Below, one piece after another: positions 28,809 to 37,908 of a DNA stretch of 64,000 bases. The notes below the pieces were generated by a model. The model did no database searches, had not been told where the DNA came from, and saw only the letters and a list, made by a program, of their open reading frames with translations. The stretch spans positions 410,498 to 474,497 of the forward strand of contig NZ_CVPC01000005.1 of NCBI RefSeq assembly GCF_001049735.1, read 5' to 3'. Origin of the DNA: Nereida ignava. GTDB lineage: Bacteria; Pseudomonadota; Alphaproteobacteria; Rhodobacterales; Rhodobacteraceae. The stretch's first letter is position 1. Each line of letters opens with the position of its first letter. A program made the position numbers and the translations under genes.

Positions 28809-29339
28809 ATGGGTTATCTGATTAAAGCCACGATTTTGATGATTGTTACCACTCTTGCACTTGCTGGCTGCGAGCGCGGGGAACCTCGGCTGTTGAATTT
28901 GAAAAAATCCCAGTCTGGCCCTGATGAATTTGCAATTTTGCCAAATAAGCCGCTGCAAGAACCCGCCAGTTTTGCTGAGCTTCCTACACCTACGTTGGGT
29001 CAATCCAATTTGGCAGACCCCACACCTTTTCGCGATGCAGTGGCGACACTTGGCGGTAGCCCGCAACGCATGAACGCTGATGGTCGTGCGGGTGACAGTG
29101 CTGTTCTGGCCCATGCTGGCCGTTACGGGACTGACGCCAACATCCGCTCTACTTTGGCGGCCAGTGATCTGGAGTTCCGCAAGGCAAACCGTGGGCGTTT
29201 GTTGGAACGCGCGGCAAATGTGAATGTTTATTTCAAAGCCTACGCTCAGCAAGCATTGGATCAGCACGCCGAGCTTGCACGTCTGCGCAGCGCTGGCGTG
29301 CGTACCCCCGCTGCACCGCTGCTGCCACGTGACGAATAA
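28809..29339 (+). CDS. DUF3035 lipoprotein (BamF-like)
   Basis: 176-residue lipoprotein: signal peptide, lipobox LALAGC, then a proline-rich stretch (LPNKPLQEPASFAELPTP) and a helical C-terminus with ANVNVYFKAYAQQALDQ. It matches DUF3035, an alphaproteobacterial family sometimes labelled as the BamF subunit of the outer-membrane beta-barrel assembly machine. The name is carried over from that labelling, not proven here. It sits between lspA and the M16 pair in one direction. Confidence 0.82.
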   Translation: MGYLIKATILMIVTTLALAGCERGEPRLLNLKKSQSGPDEFAILPNKPLQEPASFAELPTPTLGQSNLADPTPFRDAVATLGGSPQRMNADGRAGDSAVLAHAGRYGTDANIRSTLAASDLEFRKANRGRLLERAANVNVYFKAYAQQALDQHAELARLRSAGVRTPAAPLLPRDE

Positions 29340-29418
29340 CTCATCACGAGTACGCCATCGGCCTTGAATGATTTGCGCGCCACCGTAGCTTACAGTCTGT
29401 AACAACGGAGTGTTTTCG

Positions 29419-30789
29419 ATGCGCTTAGCCTCTCTTATGCTTGCCTCTTTACTGTGGATGCCACTGACTGCTGCCACAACTGCGGCTGCGGCGGATAACG
29501 TCACAACATTCGCGCTTGATAACGGCATGGAGGTGGTTGTGATCGAAGACCACCGCGCACCTGTTGTGGTGCACATGGTCTGGTACCGTGCAGGTGCTGC
29601 TGATGAAGACCCTGGAAAATCTGGTATCGCGCATTTTCTTGAGCACTTGTTGTTCAAAGCAACGGATGACATGGAAGCGGGCGTATTTTCCAAAGTCGTT
29701 GCGGCCAACGGTGGGCGGGACAATGCGTTTACCAGCTACGACTACACGGCGTATTTCCAACGCGTGGCAGCGGACCGTCTTGAGTTGATGATGCGGATGG
29801 AAAGCGACCGAATGCGCGATCTACGCCTGACGGAAGATGATATCGAGACCGAGCGGAACGTTGTTTTAGAGGAACGCAACCAGCGCACAGAAAACGATCC
29901 GGGGTCCTTGTTTGGGGAACAGCGCATGGCAGCGCAGTACCAAAATCACCCTTACGGCATTCCCGTCATCGGTTGGAAACATGAGGTTGCGCAGTTGGGG
30001 TTAGACGATGCGCTGGCATATTATCAGCGCTTTTACGCCCCCAATAATGCCGTGTTGGTTGTGGCGGGTGATGTATACCCAGATGAGGTGAAGCGCCTTG
30101 CGGAAACCTATTACGGCGTACTTGAGCCAACCAAAGACCTTACGGCGCGTGCGCGGCCCACTGAGCCGCCTCACCGCGCTGAACGCAGGTTGGTATTTGA
30201 AGACCCCCGCGTGGCACAGCCCTACGTAATCCGTACGTATTTGGCGCCCGAGCGTGACAGCGGTGCGCAAGAAAAAGCAGCGGCTTTGACACTGTTGTCT
30301 GAGTTGTTGGGCGGTAATCCCGCGACATCATTCTTGGGGCAACAGCTACAATTTGATAGCCAAGACGCGGTTTATACAGGCGCGTTCTATTCAGGGTTAT
30401 CGCTGGACGATACAACATTTGGCGTTGTGATGGTGCCCACGCCTGGGATTTCGTTGAGCGAGGCAGAAGCTAAACTTGATGCCGCCATTGCGCAGTTTCT
30501 TGAGGCGGGAATTGATGAAGAACAATTAGCCCGTATCAAGGCGCAGTTGCGCGCTTCTGAGATTTATGGCCGCGACTCCGTTCAATCCTTGGCGCGAACA
30601 TATGGCGCGGGGCTGACGTCCGGTTTGACTGTCGCGGATATCCAAGCGTGGCCAGATGTTTTGGCTGCTGTCACGTCTGATGATATCCTGCAGGCCGCGT
30701 GGGCGCTATTTTCAGACCGTAAAGTGGCAGTCACTGGCTATCTTCGTTCACCGACTTCACCCGAAGCAGCATCACAGGTGTCACAATGA
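29419..30789 (+). CDS. M16 zinc peptidase, catalytic member
   Basis: 456 residues from the ATG at 29419 (AACGGAG lies eight bases upstream). A signal peptide ends near LTAATTAAA, so it acts in the periplasm. The inverted zinc motif HXXEH is present in GIAHFLEHLLF, with the third ligand region in NVVLEERNQRTENDP. The C-terminal half has the LLGGNPATSFLGQQL region typical of processing-peptidase-like folds. Its stop overlaps the next M16 gene by four bases; the two likely form a heterodimer. Confidence 0.93.
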   Translation: MRLASLMLASLLWMPLTAATTAAAADNVTTFALDNGMEVVVIEDHRAPVVVHMVWYRAGAADEDPGKSGIAHFLEHLLFKATDDMEAGVFSKVVAANGGRDNAFTSYDYTAYFQRVAADRLELMMRMESDRMRDLRLTEDDIETERNVVLEERNQRTENDPGSLFGEQRMAAQYQNHPYGIPVIGWKHEVAQLGLDDALAYYQRFYAPNNAVLVVAGDVYPDEVKRLAETYYGVLEPTKDLTARARPTEPPHRAERRLVFEDPRVAQPYVIRTYLAPERDSGAQEKAAALTLLSELLGGNPATSFLGQQLQFDSQDAVYTGAFYSGLSLDDTTFGVVMVPTPGISLSEAEAKLDAAIAQFLEAGIDEEQLARIKAQLRASEIYGRDSVQSLARTYGAGLTSGLTVADIQAWPDVLAAVTSDDILQAAWALFSDRKVAVTGYLRSPTSPEAASQVSQ

Positions 30790-32102
30790 TCCGTTCTTTC
30801 ATCACCACCTTCGTCGCGTTTCTGATGACGGCACACACAGCCTTTGCCGCCGTGGAGATACAAGAAGTAACGTCCAAGTCTGGGATCAAGGCGTGGTTGG
30901 TGGAAGAGCATTCGATCCCATTTGTAGCGCTGGAAATTCGCTTCAAAGGCGGTGCTTCGCTTGATGCGGAGGGCAAGCGCGGTGCAATCAATCTGATGAC
31001 AGCACTGCTTGAAGAAGGCAGTGGCGACATGGACGCGCAGGCATTTGCACAGGCACGTGATGCGCTGGCGGCGGATTTTTCGTTTGATGTAAATGACGAC
31101 TCGCTACAGATTTCGGCGCGCTTTTTGACGGACACACAAGACGAGGCCATTGCCCTTTTGCGCCAAGCGATCCTCAAGCCGTTGTTTGAACAGTCAGCGA
31201 TTGATCGCGTGAAATCACAGGTTCAATCGATCATTGCGTCGGACCTAAAAGACCCGAATTCAATCGCAAGCGAGACGTTTGCGCGGCTTGCCTACGGGCA
31301 GCATCCTTATGCATCTAACATCAACGGTACGCAGCAATCTGTTGCTGCATTAACTCAGGCAGATCTGTTTGAAGCAAAAGATCGAACGATGGCGTTGGAC
31401 CGTCTTTATGTGGGCGCATCGGGTGACATCACGCCCGACGCGCTGGCGTTTCTATTGGATGACCTGTTGCTTGGACTGCCCGAAAGTGGCGCGCCGATGC
31501 CTGCACAAGTCACGCAAAGCCTTCAAGCAGGTGTGACCGTTGTACCATTCGAAACGCCTCAGTCGGTTGCGCTTTTTGGACACAACGGACTTAGCCAAGA
31601 TGATCCTGACTTTTTCGCGGCGTTTATTTTGAACACCATTTTGGGCGGTAGTGGTTTTGAAGCCCGCCTTATGAAGGAAGTGCGCGAGGAGCGGGGCCTT
31701 ACCTACGGCATCGGGTCCTATTTGGTGCCAAAAGACTATGCCGCGATGTATTTGGGTCAGGTTTCAAGCGCAAATGACCGGATTGCAGAGGCGGTCGAAG
31801 TCACCAAGCAAGTCTGGGCCGATACGGCGCGAAATGGCGTGTCCGAGGATGAGTTGTCCCGCGCCCAAACGTATTTGACCGGTGCGTATCCGTTGCGGTT
31901 TGATGGCAATGGGCCAATCGCGAACATCATGGTTGGAATGCAAATGCAGGGCCTTCCGATTGACTATATCCCAACCCGCAACGACAAGGTCGAGGCCGTG
32001 ACACTAGAGGACGTAAACCGTGTGGCAGCTGAATTGTTACGCGCAGATGATCTGCATTTTGTGGTAGTCGGTCAGCCAATGGGATTGCAAAGCACCAACT
32101 AG
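30786..32102 (+). CDS. M16-family peptidase, non-catalytic partner
   Basis: 438 residues with a signal peptide (MTAHTAFAAV). It aligns in layout with the upstream gene, but the place of HXXEH reads GAINLMTALLEEGSGDMDA, so no zinc site. The later ILGGSGFEARLMKEVREERG and LTYGIGSYLVP segments, which form the substrate-facing R/Y region, are kept. Catalytic plus inactive M16 pairs are standard in alphaproteobacteria. Confidence 0.92.
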   Translation: MIRSFITTFVAFLMTAHTAFAAVEIQEVTSKSGIKAWLVEEHSIPFVALEIRFKGGASLDAEGKRGAINLMTALLEEGSGDMDAQAFAQARDALAADFSFDVNDDSLQISARFLTDTQDEAIALLRQAILKPLFEQSAIDRVKSQVQSIIASDLKDPNSIASETFARLAYGQHPYASNINGTQQSVAALTQADLFEAKDRTMALDRLYVGASGDITPDALAFLLDDLLLGLPESGAPMPAQVTQSLQAGVTVVPFETPQSVALFGHNGLSQDDPDFFAAFILNTILGGSGFEARLMKEVREERGLTYGIGSYLVPKDYAAMYLGQVSSANDRIAEAVEVTKQVWADTARNGVSEDELSRAQTYLTGAYPLRFDGNGPIANIMVGMQMQGLPIDYIPTRNDKVEAVTLEDVNRVAAELLRADDLHFVVVGQPMGLQSTN

Positions 32103-32135
32103 TCGAATCTGTGGTGGCGTGCTAGCTATTGTGGC

Positions 32136-33965
32136 ATGCCAGATACCGTCAACAACATACGCCCTGTCATCCGCCAATTGGACGCAAATGCCATCAACCG
32201 CATTGCGGCTGGTGAAGTTGTTGAACGGCCAGCTTCTGCAGTGAAAGAGCTTGTAGAAAACGCCATCGATGCAGGCGCGCGGCGTATTGATATTGCAATC
32301 GCACAAGGCGGCAAATCTTTAATCCGTGTTACTGATGATGGATGTGGTATCGCGCCGGATGATCTTGCGCTTGCTCTGTCGCGTCACGCCACCTCAAAGA
32401 TTGATGGTACCGACCTTTTGAACATTCACACGTTCGGGTTTCGTGGTGAAGCGCTTCCGTCGCTTGGGGCGGTAGGACGTTTGACGATCACTTCGCGCGC
32501 GGAAGGTTTTGATGCCACTGAAATCAAAGTCAGCGGCGGCGAGATGGGCAGCGTAAAGCCTGCTGCACTGACGCGGGGTACCATCGTTACGTTGCAGGAT
32601 TTGTTTTATGCCACTCCAGCACGATTGAAATTCATGCGGTCTGACCGCGCCGAGGTGCAGGCAATTAGTGACGTCGTAAAGCGTCTTGCTATGGCCGAAC
32701 CCTTCGTCAGTTTTACCCTGCGCGATGTCTCTGGTGGTGAAGGTCGGGTGACGTTTCGCGCAGATGCGCAGACTGGTGATATGTTCGATGCATTGCGTGG
32801 CCGCCTTGCAAACGTACTTGGGCGCGAATTTGCAGATAACGCAGTGCCGATTGATGCGGAACGCGATGGTTTTCACCTGACTGGTTACGCGGCCCTTCCT
32901 ACTTATTCCCGTGGTGCTGCGGTTGCGCAATTCTTGTTTGTGAACGGACGCCCTGTGCGGGACAAAGTCCTCGTCGGTGCTTTGCGCGGCGCTTACATGG
33001 ACTTCCTGTCGCGCGATCGCCATCCTGCCGCGTGTCTCTTTTTAGACTGTGATCCGACCATGGTGGATGTAAACGTGCATCCGGCCAAATCTGAGGTCCG
33101 GTTTCGCGAAGCCGGTGTGGCACGCGGGTTGATTGTGAGTGCTGTGCGTCATGCGCTGGCCAATGCGGGGCACCGTGCATCAACTACCATTGCGGGCGAG
33201 ACTTTGGGCGCGATGCGTGCTGAACAGGTTGAGCCGCGCATCTATCAAATGGACCGGCCTAGCCAAGGCGGGCTATCTGCGTCTTATGCCGCCCAAGCGC
33301 CTATGTTTGAGGACGGGCAAACCCCTTTTGATGCGCCCTCTGCACGTATTGAGGCAAATGCGCCGACAGACACGTCATTGCCTGATCACCCGTTGGGGGC
33401 TGCGCGTGCGCATTTGCATGAGAATTATATCGTTGCCCAAACCCGTGATGGGATTGTTTTGGTCGATGCGCATGCCGCCCACGAACGACTGGTTTATGAG
33501 CGCCTTAAAAAGCAGATGGCGGAAAACGGTGTTGCACGGCAGGCGTTGCTGATCCCTGACATTGTGGAGCTATCTGACGGGGACGCGGCACTGATCATCG
33601 GGCAAACGGATACGCTGGCGCGTTTTGGTGTGGTGGTGGAACCTTTTGGTGCAGGGGCAATCGCTGTGCGCGAAACGCCTGCGTTATTGGGCCAGTGTGA
33701 TGTGTCAGGCCTTATTCGTGATGTACTTGATGAGTTGCATGACCTTGGCTCAAGCGATCTGGTGCAAGCCAAGATTGAGGCGATTTTAAGCCGTGTTGCT
33801 TGTCACGGTTCGGTTCGTACAGGCCGGCGGTTGAATGGGGATGAGATGAACGCACTGCTGCGCGAGATGGAGACGACCCCGCACTCTGGCCAATGTAATC
33901 ACGGCCGCCCCACATACGTGGAGCTGAAGATGACTGATATTGAGCGGTTGTTTGGCCGCACATGA
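32136..33965 (+). CDS. mutL: DNA mismatch repair protein MutL
   Basis: 609 residues. The N-terminal GHKL ATPase has IAAGEVVERPASAVKELVEN, VTDDGCGI and GFRGEALPSLGAV. The C-terminal domain keeps endonuclease motifs: DAHAAHERLVYE (DQHA(X)2E(X)4E type with Ala for Gln), ACHGSVRTG and CNHGRPTYVEL. So this MutL probably nicks DNA itself, in line with the lack of MutH in these bacteria. rmuC overlaps its stop by four bases. Confidence 0.96.
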   Translation: MPDTVNNIRPVIRQLDANAINRIAAGEVVERPASAVKELVENAIDAGARRIDIAIAQGGKSLIRVTDDGCGIAPDDLALALSRHATSKIDGTDLLNIHTFGFRGEALPSLGAVGRLTITSRAEGFDATEIKVSGGEMGSVKPAALTRGTIVTLQDLFYATPARLKFMRSDRAEVQAISDVVKRLAMAEPFVSFTLRDVSGGEGRVTFRADAQTGDMFDALRGRLANVLGREFADNAVPIDAERDGFHLTGYAALPTYSRGAAVAQFLFVNGRPVRDKVLVGALRGAYMDFLSRDRHPAACLFLDCDPTMVDVNVHPAKSEVRFREAGVARGLIVSAVRHALANAGHRASTTIAGETLGAMRAEQVEPRIYQMDRPSQGGLSASYAAQAPMFEDGQTPFDAPSARIEANAPTDTSLPDHPLGAARAHLHENYIVAQTRDGIVLVDAHAAHERLVYERLKKQMAENGVARQALLIPDIVELSDGDAALIIGQTDTLARFGVVVEPFGAGAIAVRETPALLGQCDVSGLIRDVLDELHDLGSSDLVQAKIEAILSRVACHGSVRTGRRLNGDEMNALLREMETTPHSGQCNHGRPTYVELKMTDIERLFGRT

Positions 33966-35128
33966 TTGAGATTGGTGCGTATAGCTTTTCGCTTGAAGAT
34001 CCGCTTCATCTGTTGGGCCTCTTGGGCATAGCGGCGTTGGTGCTGATCATTTTGTTGTTGGTTGTGACCACTCGTGCAGCGGGCCGGTCAGCGCGTGCAA
34101 CAGGTCCTCTTGCGGCACAAATGCAAGGGCTGGGCCAGCGGGTTCAAATTCTGTCTGATGGGCAACAGCAACTTGCAGGAGGTCTGACCCATGTGTCAGA
34201 GGCGCAGGCTGCTGCACAAGCCAATATGCTTCAATTGATGGAGCAGCGCCTTCAGGCGGTTACCGTGCAGATGAATGAAAACTTGTCGGGTACGTCACGC
34301 CGCACTGCGCAGTCTTTGGGAGAGTTGCAACAGCGATTGCAGGCGATCGACAAGGCTCAGGACAACATTACGAAGTTGAGTGGTGATGTGCTGTCCCTGC
34401 AAGACATCTTGAGCAACAAGCAAACGCGCGGGGCGTTCGGCGAAATTCAGTTGGCGGATATTGTGTCCAAAGCGTTGCCAAGCGACAGCTACACGATGCA
34501 GGCGACCCTTTCGAACGGTAAGCGCGCGGATTGCCTTATTCACTTGCCTAATCCACCAGGACCCATTGTTGTAGACGCAAAGTTTCCTCTGGAGGCTTAT
34601 GAAAAGTTACGCAGTGCTACGACTGATTGGGAGGTAAAGGATGCCGCCCGTCAGTTGCGTCAAAGCGTGCGCGCCCACATTAAAGCGATATCCGAAAAGT
34701 ATCTGATTGAGGGTGAAACCGCCGATGGTGCGTTGATGTTTTTACCGTCAGAGGCAGTCTATGCAGAACTGCATGCCAACTTCCCCGAGGTGGTGCGTGA
34801 TGGGTTTGCGGCGCGCGTTTGGATTGTGTCACCAACGACCTGCATGGCGACCCTGAATACGATGCGCGCAATTTTGAAGGATGCGCGAATGCGTGCGCAA
34901 GCGGGTGCAATTCGAAAAGAGTTGTCGATGCTGTTTCAGGATGTTGAACGGCTTGGTACCCGGGTTGAGAACCTTGATCGGCACTTCGGTCAGGCAGCGA
35001 AAGACGTGGCAGATATTCGGATTAGCGCCGAAAAGGCGGGTCGCCGTGCGCGGCGTCTTGATGCGTTTGATTTTGAAGAACTCGAGGCACCTGACGGCCC
35101 TGATGCTGTCCCGCTTGTAGACAAATAG
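33962..35128 (+). CDS. rmuC: DNA recombination protein RmuC
   Basis: 388 residues: an N-terminal membrane segment (LLGIAALVLIILLLVVTT), a long coiled-coil rich in Gln, and the RmuC nuclease-like domain with NKQTRGAFGEIQLADIV, VVDAKFPLEAYEKL and LMFLPSEAVYAELH. RmuC limits recombination at inverted repeats. A hairpin without a U-run covers its stop (35128-35153). Confidence 0.92.
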   Translation: MIEIGAYSFSLEDPLHLLGLLGIAALVLIILLLVVTTRAAGRSARATGPLAAQMQGLGQRVQILSDGQQQLAGGLTHVSEAQAAAQANMLQLMEQRLQAVTVQMNENLSGTSRRTAQSLGELQQRLQAIDKAQDNITKLSGDVLSLQDILSNKQTRGAFGEIQLADIVSKALPSDSYTMQATLSNGKRADCLIHLPNPPGPIVVDAKFPLEAYEKLRSATTDWEVKDAARQLRQSVRAHIKAISEKYLIEGETADGALMFLPSEAVYAELHANFPEVVRDGFAARVWIVSPTTCMATLNTMRAILKDARMRAQAGAIRKELSMLFQDVERLGTRVENLDRHFGQAAKDVADIRISAEKAGRRARRLDAFDFEELEAPDGPDAVPLVDK

Positions 35129-35153
35129 CCCGTTAGCTGAGGTCAGCTTGGGC
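35128..35153. terminator. Hairpin between rmuC and chrR, possible weak terminator
   Basis: GCCC (35128-35131) pairs with GGGC (35150-35153), and AGCTGA (35135-35140) with TCAGCT (35143-35148), with two bulged T residues. It covers the rmuC stop codon and the gap to the convergent chrR. There is no T-run on either strand, so termination would be inefficient or Rho-assisted. Confidence 0.35.
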
Positions 35154-35155
35154 CC

Positions 35156-35824
35156 TTAAATGCGGAAGAACGGCTGAAGTACTTTGGGCAGGATGCCGTT
35201 GAACTTAAGTGGTGCGTCGCTTGCCGCGAGGCAGATGCAGTCCACAGGCCCAACTGCAACTGGCGTATGGTTCATCTCTTCGTCAGCAATTTCTACATCG
35301 CCCGCGCCGAAGTAATCGCTTTCGTCTTGAAAGGCGCCTTGCAAAACAAGTGTCATCTCTGTGCCGTTGTGCGTGTGATCTGGCATTGCAGCGCCAGTCG
35401 GGATGTAGAGCAAACGCACAGATGCATCGCGCGAGGTCTTCAGGATAGCTTGCTTTACGCCAAGCCCAATCGGCCGCCAGCGTACCGCATCCAAATCACC
35501 ACCCACATAATCTTGCAGCGGCGCAGGAAACAAGCCAGCTGATTTCTGACGCTTCGATTTGCCGGCGGCTTCCATTTTGATCGGGTCTTTGGGCATGCTC
35601 TCTGCCATTTTTAGGCAGGCTTCCAAACTGCCAGATGACATTGCTGCTTTTGGTGTTTCTTCGATGACAACGCCGCCAAGCGCATCCAGTGTGTCCATGT
35701 GAGAACGACAGGTTTCACAAAGCGAAATATGCGTAGCGACCACAAGGCTAAAGGCTTCAGGTAAAGTGCCCGTACAATATGCCAGCAGCACGTCATCCGT
35801 GAGGTGATGTTTGATATTTGTCAT
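35156..35824 (-). CDS. chrR: Anti-sigma factor ChrR (zinc, cupin)
   Basis: 222-residue ZAS-family anti-sigma factor. The zinc-binding anti-sigma domain reads HHLTDDVLLAYCTGTL then VATHISLCETCRSH, giving the His and CxxC ligands. The C-terminal half is a cupin (AMPDHTHNGTEMTLVLQGAF, GAGDVEIADEEMNHTP) that in Rhodobacter sphaeroides is needed for the singlet-oxygen response. Four bases separate it from the upstream sigma factor, so both are made together. Confidence 0.94.
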   Translation of the reverse strand: MTNIKHHLTDDVLLAYCTGTLPEAFSLVVATHISLCETCRSHMDTLDALGGVVIEETPKAAMSSGSLEACLKMAESMPKDPIKMEAAGKSKRQKSAGLFPAPLQDYVGGDLDAVRWRPIGLGVKQAILKTSRDASVRLLYIPTGAAMPDHTHNGTEMTLVLQGAFQDESDYFGAGDVEIADEEMNHTPVAVGPVDCICLAASDAPLKFNGILPKVLQPFFRI

Positions 35825-35828
35825 CGGT

Positions 35829-36380
35829 CTAATTTCCATCCATTGCGTGGCGCAAGCGATCCAGCGCCAAGCGTATTCGTGATTTGATTGTTCCAAGCGG
35901 CAGCCCCGTCTCGGACGCGATTTGTGAGTGTGATTGATCGCCAAAATATGCGCGTTCGACCAATTCTCTTTGTTTCTGCGGCAGCTGAGACATTGCTGTT
36001 TTCAACTGTGATTGTTCTTGCTGTGCACTTAGCTGATCGGCCTGATCCGGCTCCGCCTCGGGTCCCCATGACAAGTCCTCAGGCTCAGGGCGCTGCGTTT
36101 TGCGTAGCACATCGATTTTGCGGTTACGGGCGATAGTAAAAATCCAGGTCGAAACACTGGCGCGTGACGCGTCAAACATATCGGCCTTGGTCCAAACGAT
36201 GGCCATAACCTCTTGTGCAATTTCTTCTGCAAGCGCCTCGGACGTGCCGCCGCGCATTAAAAACCCCTTCAGCCTTGGCGCAAAATAATCAAACAGATCA
36301 GCGAAAGCTGCCTGATCTCGGAGGGTTTTGATGCGGTCCATTTCCGCAACCCACGCTGTGCGCTCTTGTGTCGTCGTCAT
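35829..36380 (-). CDS. rpoE: RNA polymerase ECF sigma factor RpoE (singlet-oxygen type)
   Basis: 183 residues from the ATG at 36380 (MTTTQERTAW); the frame is open to 37013 but that is antisense to the flavoprotein gene. Region 2 shows FDYFAPRLKGFLMRGG, EEIAQEVMAIVW and STWIFTIARNRKIDVLR; region 4 shows QRELVERAYFGDQSHSQIA and LPLGTIKSRIRLALDRLR. Together with ChrR downstream it matches the ECF11 group that answers singlet oxygen. A promoter of its own type lies upstream, so it is probably autoregulated. Confidence 0.94.
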   Translation of the reverse strand: MTTTQERTAWVAEMDRIKTLRDQAAFADLFDYFAPRLKGFLMRGGTSEALAEEIAQEVMAIVWTKADMFDASRASVSTWIFTIARNRKIDVLRKTQRPEPEDLSWGPEAEPDQADQLSAQQEQSQLKTAMSQLPQKQRELVERAYFGDQSHSQIASETGLPLGTIKSRIRLALDRLRHAMDGN

Positions 36381-36495
36381 CTGGGAATGCCGCCTTTTGG
36401 GCTGGATGAATCGTGCAACCTGTGGCCGAGCGTAGCTGATCGGCTGCGCGGTTGCACTGCTTTCTTCCAAACTTGCGATCCCGTCTATCATGGCA

Positions 36496-36525
36496 CTGTT
36501 ACGGCTGGTCGCTGAGTTTGGATCA
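36496..36525 (-). promoter_or_regulatory. Predicted RpoE-type promoter of rpoE-chrR
   Basis: On the minus strand TGATCC (36525-36520) and TAACAG (36501-36496) are separated by 18 bases, close to the TGATCC/TAAGA-type element known for Rhodobacter RpoE. It lies about 115 bases before the rpoE start. Sequence match is direct; activity is inferred. Confidence 0.6.
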
Positions 36526-36550
36526 CTGCATGTGCGAAATAAACGATGAG

Positions 36551-36580
36551 TCATCCACTTTCTCAGTCGCGGCGTATATA
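36551..36580 (+). promoter_or_regulatory. Predicted RpoE-type promoter of the flavoprotein operon
   Basis: TCATCC (36551-36556), 18 bases, then TATATA (36575-36580); the -35 differs by one base from TGATCC. Transcription would start near 36587, about 28 bases before the flavoprotein ATG, where an AAGGA site sits. The spacing equals that of the divergent rpoE promoter. Confidence 0.5.
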
Positions 36581-36614
36581 GAGCACTCAAGACCAACCAA
36601 ATAAGGACGACAAT

Positions 36615-37904
36615 ATGCCATTGGATAAAGGGCGCGGCCCAAAGCGGGTTGCGGTGATTGGCGCTGGTATTTCTGGCATGGCGGCGGCGCATATGCTGGC
36701 AGACGACCACGCGGTAACCCTTTATGAGGCGGAGGGGCGGCTCGGCGGACATGCGCGCACGCGGATGGCTGGACGCGACAGCGATGTGGCGGTGGATACG
36801 GGTTTCATTGTCTTTAACTATGCTAACTATCCGCATCTCACTGCGCTTTTTGCCGAGCTTGATGTGCCTGTTGCGCCAAGCAACATGAGCTTTGGGGCGT
36901 CCATTGATGGTGGTGCGTTGGAGTATGGCTTGGTGTCTCTTGATGCGCTTTTTGCGCAGCGCCGTAACTTGCTGATGCCAAAATATTGGCGAATGTTGCG
37001 CGACATTTTCCATTTCAACGCCAACGGACTGAAGCTTGCCAAAGACGGTATGAGCACCGGTGATTTGCTCGAGGCTCTCGGCACGGGCGAATGGTTCCGC
37101 GACCGGTATTTGTTGCCGTTCTCAGGCGCAATTTGGTCTACGCCCAAAGCTAAGATTATGGATTTCCCAGCCAAGGCAATGATGACGTTTTTCGAAAATC
37201 ACGCCCTACTCAGCGCTACGGGCCAACATCAGTGGTACACTGTTCAGGGGGGCTCGATTGAATATGTGAAACGTCTGGAAGCATCGATGGTGACAAAAGG
37301 CGTCGACATTCGGCTCGGTACGCCAATCGATTGTGTCAACCGCACTGACCTTGGTGTGCACGTGACGCCCGTGGGCGCAGATGCGGAAATTTTTGATGAG
37401 GTTGTGTTCGCAACTCATTCTGATGACGCACTCCGGCTTTTGGCAGACGCGGATGCGGCTGAAACTTCTGCACTAGGGTCGGTTGGCTACCAGCCCAACC
37501 ATGTCGTTTTGCATTCAGACGCTTCGGTAATGCCGCGCAAGAAACAGGTGTGGTCGTCATGGAATTACACCGAGGCAGCAGGCAAGCAAGATGATCAAAT
37601 TGACCTAACGTACTGGATGAACAAATTGCAGCCGCTCGAAACGGAGCAGGACTTTTTCGTGACGCTCAACAGTACCCGTGAGATTGACCCAAGCCTGATC
37701 TGGGACGAGGTTGTGTTACGCCACCCTGTTTATGACGCCGCAGCTTTGGCAGCCCAAGATACAGTCAAAGCGATGAACGGTGCGAACAACACGTGGTTCT
37801 GCGGTGCGTGGTTGGCCAACGGTTTTCATGAAGATGGTATAAAATCAGCCGTGGAAGTGGTGGAAGCCATGCGTGCAACTCCGGCGTTGGCAGCGGCAGA
37901 ATAA
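36615..37904 (+). CDS. FAD-dependent amine oxidase family protein
   Basis: 429 residues. The FAD motif VAVIGAGISGMAAAHML is near the N-terminus, followed by LYEAEGRLGGHARTR and DTGFIVFNYANYPHL; the C-terminal flavin segment is WFCGAWLANGFHEDGIKSAV. It belongs to the NAD(P)-binding flavoproteins that stand next to DUF1365 genes. In R. sphaeroides a comparable gene beside rpoE-chrR is in the RpoE regulon and, as I recall, is linked to furan fatty acid formation. It is the first gene of the divergent five-gene run. Confidence 0.9.
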   Translation: MPLDKGRGPKRVAVIGAGISGMAAAHMLADDHAVTLYEAEGRLGGHARTRMAGRDSDVAVDTGFIVFNYANYPHLTALFAELDVPVAPSNMSFGASIDGGALEYGLVSLDALFAQRRNLLMPKYWRMLRDIFHFNANGLKLAKDGMSTGDLLEALGTGEWFRDRYLLPFSGAIWSTPKAKIMDFPAKAMMTFFENHALLSATGQHQWYTVQGGSIEYVKRLEASMVTKGVDIRLGTPIDCVNRTDLGVHVTPVGADAEIFDEVVFATHSDDALRLLADADAAETSALGSVGYQPNHVVLHSDASVMPRKKQVWSSWNYTEAAGKQDDQIDLTYWMNKLQPLETEQDFFVTLNSTREIDPSLIWDEVVLRHPVYDAAALAAQDTVKAMNGANNTWFCGAWLANGFHEDGIKSAVEVVEAMRATPALAAAE

Positions 37905-37908
37905 GCTG

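Noticed and set aside
28611..29723. 370-residue open frame on the minus strand
   Set aside because: It lies antisense across lspA, the DUF3035 lipoprotein and the M16 peptidase, and its translation has the composition of a shadow frame with no domain.
36381..37013. Extension of rpoE by 211 codons
   Set aside because: Antisense to the flavoprotein gene and across the promoter region; ECF factors have the length given by 36380.
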